NCBI GenBank assembly: GCA_036376245.1
Contig: DASVAS010000007.1
Location: 1-64,000, forward strand
Reading direction: 5' to 3'
Origin: DATARR01 sp036376245
Lineage (GTDB): Bacteria > Acidobacteriota > Thermoanaerobaculia > Multivoradales > UBA5704
DNA: 64,000 nt
The notes under the pieces were generated by a model. It was not told the origin of the DNA. It saw only the letters and a list, made by a program, of their open reading frames with translations, and did no database searches. How positions within the stretch are numbered: position 1 is the first letter of the stretch; every line of letters starts with the position of its first letter. A program made the translations under genes and the position numbers. This document shows positions 56,338 through 63,044 of this stretch, one piece after another.

Positions 56338-57233
56338 GCCCCGTGAAAGACGACGTTCCCAAGAAGAAGGCGGCGAAGAAGCCCGCCGCCAGGAAAGCCG
56401 CCGCCAAGCCGGCCGCGACCGCCGCCCGGAAGGCCCCGGCCGCGCCGGTGCCGTTCCCGGAGCCGCCCGCCCGCAGCCGCGGCAAATACGTCTACTGCAT
56501 CATCCAGACGACAGACCCTCTCCGCTTCGGGCCGATCGGCATCGGCAGCGAGCCCGCCGAGGTCCACACCGTCAGCTACAGGGACATCGCCGCCGTGGTC
56601 TCCGACACCCCCCTGGAGGTCTACGACCCGACGCGCGAGAACGTGCTGGCGCACGAGCGGGTCAACGAGGCCGTGATGCGCGACTTCACGGTGATCCCGA
56701 TGTCGTTCAGCACCGTGTTCAAGACCTCGGAGGACATCGTCGAGCTGCTGCGCAGCGCCTACGACGCCTTCAGCGACGTCCTGGTCAAGATGCGCGACAA
56801 GCTGGAGTTCGGCCTCAAGGTCCTGTGGGAGCCGGAGACGGTCATCCGCGAGATCGAGAAGGAGGACGAGAACCTCCGCCTGCTGCGCCAGGAGATCTCG
56901 CACCAGAAGGGCTCCACCTACTTCGCCCGCATGCAGTACGGCCGGCTGGTGGACTCGCTCCTCCAGGAGCGCTCGGAGCAGCTCGTCAACGAGATCGTCG
57001 ACACCCTGAGCAGCGTCTCGGTCGCCTCTCGCACCAACAAGCCGATCGGCGACAAGATGGTCCTCAACGCCGCCTTCCTGGTGGCCCGCGACCGCGAGGC
57101 CGACTTCGACGCCAAGGTCAAGGAGATCGACACCCGGTACGAGAACCTGATCTTCAAGTACACCGGCCCCTGGCCGCCCTACAACTTCGTCAACATCCGC
57201 CTCAAGCTGGAGCGCGCCTCCGACTCCGAGTGA
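56334..57233 (+). CDS. gvpF: Gas vesicle protein GvpF/GvpL with lysine-alanine-rich N-terminus
   Basis: A 299-residue protein. Residues 1-48 are an extension rich in Lys, Ala and Pro resembling histone H1 tails (KKKAAKKPAARK). The GvpF/L fold follows: YVYCIIQTTDP, ENVLAHERVNEAVM, TVIPMSFSTVFK, and LNAAFLVARDREADFDAKV with TGPWPPYNFVNI at the C-terminus. GvpF and GvpL bind GvpA and promote shell assembly. The extension is not part of the usual domain. It starts with ATGA overlap from the response regulator. Confidence 0.92.
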   Translation: MSPVKDDVPKKKAAKKPAARKAAAKPAATAARKAPAAPVPFPEPPARSRGKYVYCIIQTTDPLRFGPIGIGSEPAEVHTVSYRDIAAVVSDTPLEVYDPTRENVLAHERVNEAVMRDFTVIPMSFSTVFKTSEDIVELLRSAYDAFSDVLVKMRDKLEFGLKVLWEPETVIREIEKEDENLRLLRQEISHQKGSTYFARMQYGRLVDSLLQERSEQLVNEIVDTLSSVSVASRTNKPIGDKMVLNAAFLVARDREADFDAKVKEIDTRYENLIFKYTGPWPPYNFVNIRLKLERASDSE

Positions 57234-57240
57234 CCGTCGC

Positions 57241-57537
57241 ATGATCATCCTCGACAGCCTTCTGATCGGCGGCATCAAGTTCGTCCTCGACAAGGTCGCC
57301 GCCGCGGTCGAAGATGAGATGAACGACGAGACCTCCCTGCGCGAGGAGCTGCTGGCCGCCCAGATGCGGGTCGAGCTGGGCGAGATGAGCGAGGAGGACT
57401 TCGTCGAGCTGGAGCGCGACATCCTCGCCCGGCTGCGGGAGATCCGCGACGCCCAGCGGGGCGAAGAGTCGGGGGCGGTCTCCTTCGGAGGGGCCGGCGT
57501 CGAGGTGGACGTCACCTACCGCGGAGACGACGAATAG
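57241..57537 (+). CDS. gvpG: Gas vesicle protein GvpG
   Basis: A 98-residue protein beginning MIILDSLLIGGIKFVLDKVA, with an acidic, amphipathic helical middle (MNDETSLREELLAAQMRVELGE) and LSEEDFVELE-like repeats. This matches GvpG, a small assembly factor usually next to gvpF. It starts 7 bp after gvpF and ends with TAG inside the putative AUA start of the next gene. Confidence 0.88.
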   Translation: MIILDSLLIGGIKFVLDKVAAAVEDEMNDETSLREELLAAQMRVELGEMSEEDFVELERDILARLREIRDAQRGEESGAVSFGGAGVEVDVTYRGDDE

Positions 57538-59360
57538 AGATCCTCCGTCTCTTCGGCGGCAAGGGCGGCGTCGGCAAGACCACCTGCGCCTGCGCCTCCG
57601 CCCTCGCCGCCGCCGAGTCCGGCCGCCGCGTCCTCCTCGTCTCCACCGATCCCGCCCACTCCCTGGGCGACGCCCTGGCGGTCCCCCTCTCCGGCGACCC
57701 CACCTCCGTAAAGACCCGGTGCGGCGAGCTCCTGGCCGCCGAGCTGGCCGCCGGTCCGGCCCTGGAGCGCTGGAAGGCCGCCCATCGCGAGACCCTCCGC
57801 GCCATCGCCGCGCGGGGCACCTATCTGGATGAGGAAGACGTCGACCGCTTCCTGGATCTGAGCCCTCCCGGCATGGACGAGCTGATCGCCTGGATCGAGC
57901 TGCTCCGCCTCGCCCGGGAGACCGGCTGCCAGGAGCTGGTCGTGGACGCCGCCCCCACCGCCCATACCCTGCGTCTGCTGGAGATGCCGGACGCCCTGCG
58001 GTCGTTCGCCAGGGTGCTGGATCGCCTCCAGGGCCGGCACCGCGAGATGGCCGAGCGCTTCGGCGGGGCCTACAGGCCCGACGAAGCGGACGCGCTGATC
58101 GAGGATCTGGAACGCGAGGCGGAGGAGATCCGGGAGCGGCTGCGGGATGCGGAGAAGACCGCGCTCGTGTGGGTGATGCTGCCGGAGGCGCTCTCGATCG
58201 AGGAGACGCGGGACGCTCTGGCGGCGCTGGAGGAGATGGGATTGAGGGCGCGGGAGATCGTGGTGAACCGGGTGACGGGGGGTGAGGGGGCGGCGATTGG
58301 GGAGATTCAGGAGGTCTTCGCAGAGTATGAGATTCGGTATCTCCCTGAGGTGGAAAAGGAGCCTCGTGGGGTGGCGGCGTTGCGGCGGCTTCCGCCGCCG
58401 GGGCCCTCACCCCCTGGCCCAATCGATCCCGCATGGGCCCGACCCCTCCCTCCCTCCCTCACCGGGAGAGGGGGGACGCGGTCGGGGCCGGCTTTGCCTT
58501 GGCTCGAAGAGATCGTTCCGTCCGGGACCCGCCTTCTGCTGTTCGGCGGCAAGGGCGGCGTCGGGAAGACGACTTGCTCCGCGGCGGTGGCCCTGGCTCT
58601 GGCGGAGCAACGCAAGGTCCTCCTGATCTCCACCGATCCGGCCCATTCTCTAGGGGACGTTCTGGAGATGCCTCTCGGGGATGACGAACGCGCTCTGCCG
58701 GGTGGATCCCTATGGGCTCGCGAGCTGGATACCGGACGAGCTTTCGCGGATTGGCGCGCTCGCCATGGCGAACAGGTGGAGGAGGCGGTGGGGGCGTTCA
58801 CCGGTGTGGGCGACCTCATGGACCTGACGCCGCCGGGGCTCGACGAGCTGATCGCCGTCTCGACCCTGTTGGACGCGGTCGAGGGGGAGGCCTACGACCT
58901 CGTCGTGGTGGACACGGCTCCTACCGGCCACGCCTTGCGCCTCCTGGAGATGCCCGCCCTGGCGCTCTCGTGGGATCACTATCTCCTCTCCCTGCTGCTC
59001 AAGTACCGTGAGGCGGTGGGGCTCGGTCCTCTCGCTTCCGAGCTGGTGGATCTCTCGCGGAGCCTCAAGGGGCTCCAGGCCCTGCTCCGCGATCCCGGGC
59101 GGACCCGGTTCGTGGCCGTGACCCGGGACGCGGAGCTGCCCCGGCTGGAGACCGTCCGCCTGCTGGCGGCCCTGGGGGAGCTGGAGATCGCGGTGCCGGC
59201 CGTGATCGTCAACGCCGTGCCGCTTCCGGCGGGGAACGGCCTGTCCCGGGCGGGATTCGAGGGGTGCGTTATCATCAAGGCTCCCGCCGAGCTCCCGCCT
59301 CCCCGCGGCATCCGGCGGCTCTCCGGATGGGTGCGGGACTGGGAACGCGAAACGGAATGA
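57534..59360 (+). CDS. Tandem ArsA/GET3-type ATPase in gas vesicle operon
   Basis: A 608-residue protein of two fused ArsA/GET3-like halves. Walker A GGKGGVGKTT is at residues 8-17 and again at 338-347. STDPAHSLGD follows each one, and DAAPTAHTLRLLEMP and DTAPTGHALRLLEMP mark the catalytic loops. No ATG, GTG or TTG precedes the first P-loop; the only sensible start is ATA at 57534, overlapping the gvpG TAG (ATAG), with GGAG 7 nt upstream. The halves are joined by a linker encoded by a dispersed repeat. ArsA drives arsenite efflux and GET3 inserts tail-anchored proteins; neither partner is here, so a chaperone role in vesicle assembly is inferred. The stop overlaps the next start (ATGA). Confidence 0.85.
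   Translation: MEILRLFGGKGGVGKTTCACASALAAAESGRRVLLVSTDPAHSLGDALAVPLSGDPTSVKTRCGELLAAELAAGPALERWKAAHRETLRAIAARGTYLDEEDVDRFLDLSPPGMDELIAWIELLRLARETGCQELVVDAAPTAHTLRLLEMPDALRSFARVLDRLQGRHREMAERFGGAYRPDEADALIEDLEREAEEIRERLRDAEKTALVWVMLPEALSIEETRDALAALEEMGLRAREIVVNRVTGGEGAAIGEIQEVFAEYEIRYLPEVEKEPRGVAALRRLPPPGPSPPGPIDPAWARPLPPSLTGRGGTRSGPALPWLEEIVPSGTRLLLFGGKGGVGKTTCSAAVALALAEQRKVLLISTDPAHSLGDVLEMPLGDDERALPGGSLWARELDTGRAFADWRARHGEQVEEAVGAFTGVGDLMDLTPPGLDELIAVSTLLDAVEGEAYDLVVVDTAPTGHALRLLEMPALALSWDHYLLSLLLKYREAVGLGPLASELVDLSRSLKGLQALLRDPGRTRFVAVTRDAELPRLETVRLLAALGELEIAVPAVIVNAVPLPAGNGLSRAGFEGCVIIKAPAELPPPRGIRRLSGWVRDWERETE
58402..58476 (+). repeat. GGGAGAGGG-type repeat inside the ArsA-like gene
   Basis: The core 58441-58473 is identical over 33 bp to 46794-46826. 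The surrounding CCCTCACCCCCTGGCCCAAT and GGGAGAGGGGGG sequence has the family form. It is read through in frame as a Pro/Gly-rich linker between the two ATPase domains. Confidence 0.8.
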
Positions 59361-60139
59361 GCGCGGCCACCTACCTCTATTGCCTCGTGCGCGGCGATCA
59401 CGAGCCCGCCGTTGCGGCGGCTCCCGGCGGGCTGCCGGACTGCGCTCCTCCCCGCGCGCTGGCCGTGGAGGATCGGCTCTGGCTCGTCGTCGCCGACGCG
59501 CCGCTCCCCGCGTACAGCGGCGAGTCCATCCAGGAAAAGCTGTCCGACCTCTCCTGGGTCTCCGACCGCGCCCTGGCCCACGAGGCCGTGGTCGAGCACT
59601 TCGCCGCGGCCGAGGCCGTCCTCCCCATGAAGCTGTTCACCCTGTTCTCGTCGGATGAGCGCGCCCTGGCCCATGTGCGCGGCAGCCGGGAGCATCTCGA
59701 CCGGGTCCTGGACCGCGTGGCCGGGAAGGTCGAGTGGGGCGTACGCGTCCACCTGGACGAGGCGCGCGCCCGCGAGGTGATGGCCGAGCGGGCGCGCGGC
59801 GGCGACGGACGGCAGGGCGCGGGCACCAGCTTCCTCCTGCGCAAGAAGGTGGAGAAGGACGCCTCCCGCGAGCTCGTCGCCCAGCTCCGGGAGGAGATGG
59901 AATCGGTCTTCGCCTCCCTGGCCGCCGTGGCTTCCGAAGCCGTCCGCCGCGAGCCGGCGGCGTCCCCGGAAGCGGGCGGGCGGCTGCTCCTGGACGCCGC
60001 GTTCCTGGTCCCCGTCGGACGCGGCGCGGAGCTCGAAGCGGCGGTCGAGCGTTGCGCCGTCCGTCTCGCCTCCCAGGCCTGCGACGTCACCCTCACCGGT
60101 CCCTGGCCTCCCTACCACTTCATCGAGGAGGCGCGATGA
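59357..60139 (+). CDS. Gas vesicle protein GvpF/GvpL, second copy
   Basis: A 260-residue protein starting MSAATYLYCLVRGDHEPAV. The ALAHEAVVEHF, VLPMKLFTLFSS and FLLRKKVEKDASRELVAQL motifs and TGPWPPYHFIEEAR at the end define the GvpF/L family. It lacks the Lys/Ala tail of the first copy. It is coupled by ATGA overlap on both sides. I cannot assign F versus L with confidence. Confidence 0.9.
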   Translation: MSAATYLYCLVRGDHEPAVAAAPGGLPDCAPPRALAVEDRLWLVVADAPLPAYSGESIQEKLSDLSWVSDRALAHEAVVEHFAAAEAVLPMKLFTLFSSDERALAHVRGSREHLDRVLDRVAGKVEWGVRVHLDEARAREVMAERARGGDGRQGAGTSFLLRKKVEKDASRELVAQLREEMESVFASLAAVASEAVRREPAASPEAGGRLLLDAAFLVPVGRGAELEAAVERCAVRLASQACDVTLTGPWPPYHFIEEAR

Positions 60140-60345
60140 GCCGGAGCGAGGGACCCGTGGGAATGGATCTGCTCGAGACCAGCGACGTCTCCCTGCTCGA
60201 CACCGTCGATCACCTACTCAACCAGGGTCTCGTCGTCAGCGGCGAGGTGATCATCGGCCTGGCCGGCATCGACCTGATCTACCTGCGCCTCTCCGCCGTG
60301 CTGTGCGCCGCCGACCGGGTGCTGCCCCCGGAGCCCGCGGATTGA
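60136..60345 (+). CDS. Short GvpA-family protein (GvpM/S-like)
   Basis: A 69-residue protein with the GvpA/J/M core VSLLDTVDHLLNQGLVVSGEVIIGLAGIDLIYLRLSAVLC. The IGLAGIDLIYLRL segment and the lack of a long tail resemble GvpM or GvpS minor components. The start ATG at 60136 and stop TGA at 60345 overlap both neighbours by 4 nt. Confidence 0.88.
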   Translation: MSRSEGPVGMDLLETSDVSLLDTVDHLLNQGLVVSGEVIIGLAGIDLIYLRLSAVLCAADRVLPPEPAD

Positions 60346-61016
60346 GTCCCGTTCTCTACCTCTACGCGATGGTGGACGGCGAGCCGTCCGGCCCTCTCGG
60401 GGAGGGGATCGCGGGCGAGCCTCTCTGTCTCGTCCGCTTCGGTGATTTGTGGGCGGTGCTGGGAAACCCGGCCGCTCCGCCCCGGCCGGACCGGGAGACC
60501 CTGCAGGCCCAGGACGCCGTGGCGCGCCGGCTGGCGGACCTCTTCCCGGCCCTCCTGCCGGCCCGCTTCGGCGAGCAGGCGCCGGACGAGGCCACCTTCA
60601 CCGCACGGCTGGTTCCCCGCGCCGGAGAGATCGCCGCGGCCCTGGAGCTGGTCCGGGGATGCGTCCAGATGACCCTGCGGGTGTTCGGCGACCCTGAGCC
60701 CGTCCCAGCGGTGGAGCCGGAGGGCGGCCCGGGAGCGCGTTACCTCGCCGCCCGGCTGCGGGAGGCTGCAAGGTCGCGCTCCCTGCCCGAGATCGAGCCC
60801 CTGCGGGAAGTCCTTCGTCCTTTCCTCCGGGCGGAGAAGGTCCGGCGGCACGATGCCGGGCGTCTCCTGGGGACCGCGTACCATCTCGTCCCCCGGCCGC
60901 GGACCGGCGCCTACCTCGCCGCTCTGGAACATGCGGAGGGCCGGCTCGCCGGGCGCCGGATCGCCGCCACGGGTCCGTGGCCGCCCTACGCCTTCGCGCC
61001 GGAGGCCGTGCCGTGA
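60342..61016 (+). CDS. Gas vesicle protein GvpF/GvpL, third copy
   Basis: A 224-residue protein beginning LSPVLYLYAMVDGEPS, shorter than the other two copies but ending in ATGPWPPYAFAPEAV, the family C-terminal motif. It starts at TTG 60342 with TTGA overlap. The middle has VLRPFLRAEKVRRHDAG and LLGTAYHLVPRPRTGAYLAAL. Three GvpF/L copies occur in this operon. Confidence 0.87.
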   Translation: MSPVLYLYAMVDGEPSGPLGEGIAGEPLCLVRFGDLWAVLGNPAAPPRPDRETLQAQDAVARRLADLFPALLPARFGEQAPDEATFTARLVPRAGEIAAALELVRGCVQMTLRVFGDPEPVPAVEPEGGPGARYLAARLREAARSRSLPEIEPLREVLRPFLRAEKVRRHDAGRLLGTAYHLVPRPRTGAYLAALEHAEGRLAGRRIAATGPWPPYAFAPEAVP

Positions 61017-61360
61017 GCCAGCGGGAGGAGATCGCCCTCCAGATCCAGGAGCTGGAGGATCTGCGCGCCGAGATCGAGCGTCAGGCCGCGTCCCAGGCCC
61101 CGCACTGGAACGCGGACCCCGAGGAGGTGCAGCGCTCGGTGGCCCGGCTGGTCCTGGCTCTGGTGGAGTTCCTGCGCAAGCTGATGGAGCGGCAGGCCAT
61201 CCGGCGCATGGAAGCGGGAACCCTCGCCCCCGAGGAGATCGAGAACCTCGGTCTGGCCCTCATGAAGCTGGAGGAGACCCTCCACGACATCGCCCGCCGG
61301 TTCGGATTGAATCCCGAGGATCTCAATCTGGACCTCGGCCCCCTCGGGAAGTTAATCTAG
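61013..61360 (+). CDS. gvpK: Gas vesicle protein GvpK
   Basis: A 115-residue protein. Helical segments WNADPEEVQRSVARLVLALVEFLRKLMERQAIRRMEAG and LAPEEIENLGLALMKLEETLHDIARRFGLNPEDLNLDLGPLG match GvpK, an assembly factor. The start is GTG at 61013 overlapping the previous stop (GTGA). It ends the operon. Repeat array 2 starts about 70-95 bp later. Confidence 0.93.
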   Translation: MSQREEIALQIQELEDLRAEIERQAASQAPHWNADPEEVQRSVARLVLALVEFLRKLMERQAIRRMEAGTLAPEEIENLGLALMKLEETLHDIARRFGLNPEDLNLDLGPLGKLI

Positions 61361-61453
61361 CCCCCGCTTCTTTGAGATCGCCCCCGGCCGACGGAGGCTC
61401 CGACCTCCCGGGGGCGCACGGCGCCCCCGGGATTGACGGCCCGGCCCCGGCGG
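61361..61453. other. Gap between gvpK and array 2
   Basis: 93 bp after the gvpK stop with no gene. It is GC-rich and contains CCCGGGGGCGCACGGCGCCCCCGG, an inverted repeat near 61407-61430 (GGGGGCGC and GCGCCCCC around ACG) that may serve as a gvp operon terminator or the first array unit. Confidence 0.4.
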
Positions 61454-61720
61454 TTTCGGTCCTCGCCCTCGGAAGGGGCGGCTGCGCCCTGGAGAGGGGC
61501 GGCCCCGCCCTCCGGAGGGGCAGCTTTCCCCTGACGGGGGGCGGCCCCGCCCCCGTTGGGGCCAGCCAGCCCTGGCGAGGGGCGGCTCAGCCCTCGGGAG
61601 GGGTGGTCCCGCCCTTGCCGGGGACGAGTCAGCCCTGGCCAGGGACGGGTCTCCCCTCTCGGGGGCCGGTCAGCCCCCGCAAGGGGCGGACCAGCCCTCT
61701 GAAGGGCCGGCTCACCTCGA
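61454..61720. repeat. Tandem array of about 13 units of 20/21 bp, GC-rich with dyads (array 2)
   Basis: Unit starts at 61475, 61496, 61517, 61538, 61559, 61579, 61600, 61621, 61642, 61663, 61683 and 61704 give units of 21 bp, except those starting 61559 and 61663, which are 20 bp. Each runs GGGGCGG, a 2-4 base spacer, CCGCCCT or CAGCCCT, then CNGGA. GGGCGG-CC-CCGCCC in the 61496 unit is a near-perfect dyad. Flanks from 61430 to 61453 decay. Sequence is unrelated to array 1 but the unit length is the same. It separates gvpK (plus) from a convergent Cys-rich peptide gene. Frames through it are artefacts. Confidence 0.85.
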
Positions 61721-61729
61721 AGACCCACT

Positions 61730-61927
61730 TCATTCGCAGGAGCAGCCGCAAACGCAGGTGCCTGCGGGGCAGGCCATCTGGATCAAGCATCCCATTGGGC
61801 GGCAGATCTGCCTGCAAGCCTGGATATCCTCAGGCGTACAGCAGGCGGCTTCGGAAGTTGCGGGCACACTGGCGGAAGCGGCGATCACGAGAGCTAAAGC
61901 GAACAACCTGCCGAGAAACTTCTTCAT
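61730..61927 (-). CDS. Secreted 10-cysteine small peptide, unknown
   Basis: A 65-residue precursor: a clear signal peptide (MKKFLGRLFALALVIAASAS) with likely cleavage near residue 27, and a mature part of about 38 residues with 10 cysteines. Spacing is ACCTPEDIQACRQICRPMGC then ACPAGTCVCGCSCE. AAGGA lies about 7 nt upstream of the ATG at 61927, which overlaps the stop of the upstream small gene (ATGA). It could be a disulfide-rich structural or antimicrobial peptide, or metal-binding. I do not recognise a family. An upstream in-frame start at 61963 would add a non-signal segment. Confidence 0.7.
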   Translation of the reverse strand: MKKFLGRLFALALVIAASASVPATSEAACCTPEDIQACRQICRPMGCLIQMACPAGTCVCGCSCE

Positions 61928-62205
61928 CGGAATGTCCTTTCTCGGAAGATACGGCTTTGACATCGTGGGCCGCCATTCGGCCCTTCCTTAATCTCTGTGC
62001 TCACCGCGTGGAGCGGCGAGACAGGAAGAGGTTCGGCGCTCTGTAGAGGGTCATGGACGTCTTCTCCTGCCAGCAGGATAAGGGTCGTCATCTCCAGGTC
62101 TTCATCGAGGTCGATCTCGGAGCCAGCGTGCTCGGAGGCAAACGCGGTGATCTCGGTATGGATTCTCCTCCGACGCTCGGCGCGAGATTCAGACATTCGG
62201 GTCAC
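61924..62205 (-). CDS. Small protein translationally coupled to the Cys-rich peptide
   Basis: A 93-residue product starting at GTG 62205, with GAAAGGA five nt upstream. It is charged at the N-terminus (RAERRRRIHTEI), then AGSEIDLDEDLEMTTLILLAGEDVHDPL. I do not recognise it. Its TGA overlaps the peptide ATG, which argues that both are real genes. A role in processing or expressing the peptide is conjecture. Confidence 0.55.
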   Translation of the reverse strand: MTRMSESRAERRRRIHTEITAFASEHAGSEIDLDEDLEMTTLILLAGEDVHDPLQSAEPLPVSPLHAVSTEIKEGPNGGPRCQSRIFRERTFR

Positions 62206-62227
62206 AAGATTCCTTTCATCCGAAGCG

Positions 62228-62233
62228 TATAAT
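62228..62233 (+). promoter_or_regulatory. TATAAT -10 element in the divergent gap
   Basis: A perfect TATAAT in an otherwise GC-rich genome, 32 bp before the start at 62265, in the 59-bp gap that also holds the promoter of the divergent peptide genes. The minus strand reads TATTAT nearby. No good -35 is seen at 17 bp on the plus strand. Confidence 0.35.
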
Positions 62234-62264
62234 ACTAAGATACCTGCTACTTCCGGATCTCTTC

Positions 62265-62972
62265 ATGAAAAGCATTCTCGGAATTCGGATTCTCCTCCTG
62301 GCTCTCCTCCTGTCAGTTCCCGTTTCTGCGAGAGAGATCGCCTACAGGATGGTGGAGATCCCTCGGCACGGGATCAAGGTCCCCCATCTCGCCCGGTACC
62401 GCGATCCGGCGGTGCTGAAGGCTGTCAACCGACAGATTGACGACGCCGTGGCCGACGTCGGCTGTAGCGACGATCCGGCTGTCCGAGACAAAACCCTGGA
62501 CGTCAAGTCCGACGTGCGCTTCACCGATGCTGACATCTTCAGCGTCTACATCTCGGCGTCCTACTTCTGCGGCCTCTATCCTGAGAACGACGACAACCGT
62601 TCTCTCACCTTCGATCTCAGGACGGGGAAGGCTGTAGCCTTTGAAGCGTTGTTCCAGGATTACGAGAAGGACAAGACGCGAATCCTGAAGACGATCTTTT
62701 CGAAGCAGGTGGCGGAGGCGGAGCGCGCGAAGGCTCAGGGAAAGGAGGACGGCGACTCCTGCGAGGACTCCCCCAGTCTCTTTGCCCTGGACCACCTGCA
62801 GGATTCGACCTACTTCTTCAACTTCACGCCACGAGGACTTGAGGTCCAACCGGCCTGGCCTCACGTGATCGAGGCCTGCGCCGAGCGGGTGACCGTGCCC
62901 TACGAGCAACTCAGGGAATTCGTGGCCCCAGGTGGCCTGCTGGAGCGGGTTCTTCCGAAGGCTGCACCCTGA
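62265..62972 (+). CDS. Secreted protein with DUF3298/RsiV-like features
   Basis: A 235-residue product with a signal peptide (residues 1-22). YRMVEIPRHGIKVPHL, DIFSVYISASYFCGLYPENDDNRSLTFDLRTGKAVAFEALFQDYEKD and LQDSTYFFNFTPRGLEVQP resemble the DUF3298 pattern found in RsiV and lysozyme-responsive proteins. Several cysteines occur. No sigma partner gene is adjacent, so a sensor role is not supported here. Confidence 0.65.
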   Translation: MKSILGIRILLLALLLSVPVSAREIAYRMVEIPRHGIKVPHLARYRDPAVLKAVNRQIDDAVADVGCSDDPAVRDKTLDVKSDVRFTDADIFSVYISASYFCGLYPENDDNRSLTFDLRTGKAVAFEALFQDYEKDKTRILKTIFSKQVAEAERAKAQGKEDGDSCEDSPSLFALDHLQDSTYFFNFTPRGLEVQPAWPHVIEACAERVTVPYEQLREFVAPGGLLERVLPKAAP

Positions 62973-63044
62973 GGACATTCGGTCAGCTGATCTGAAGCTC
63001 ATCCGGTCGCCTGTAAGCTCGCGTAATCCTCTCGGAGGAGCGCT

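Noticed and set aside
57534..59360. Arsenite efflux operon
   Set aside because: There is no ArsB, ArsD or ArsR gene here; the flanking genes are gas vesicle genes with coupled overlaps.
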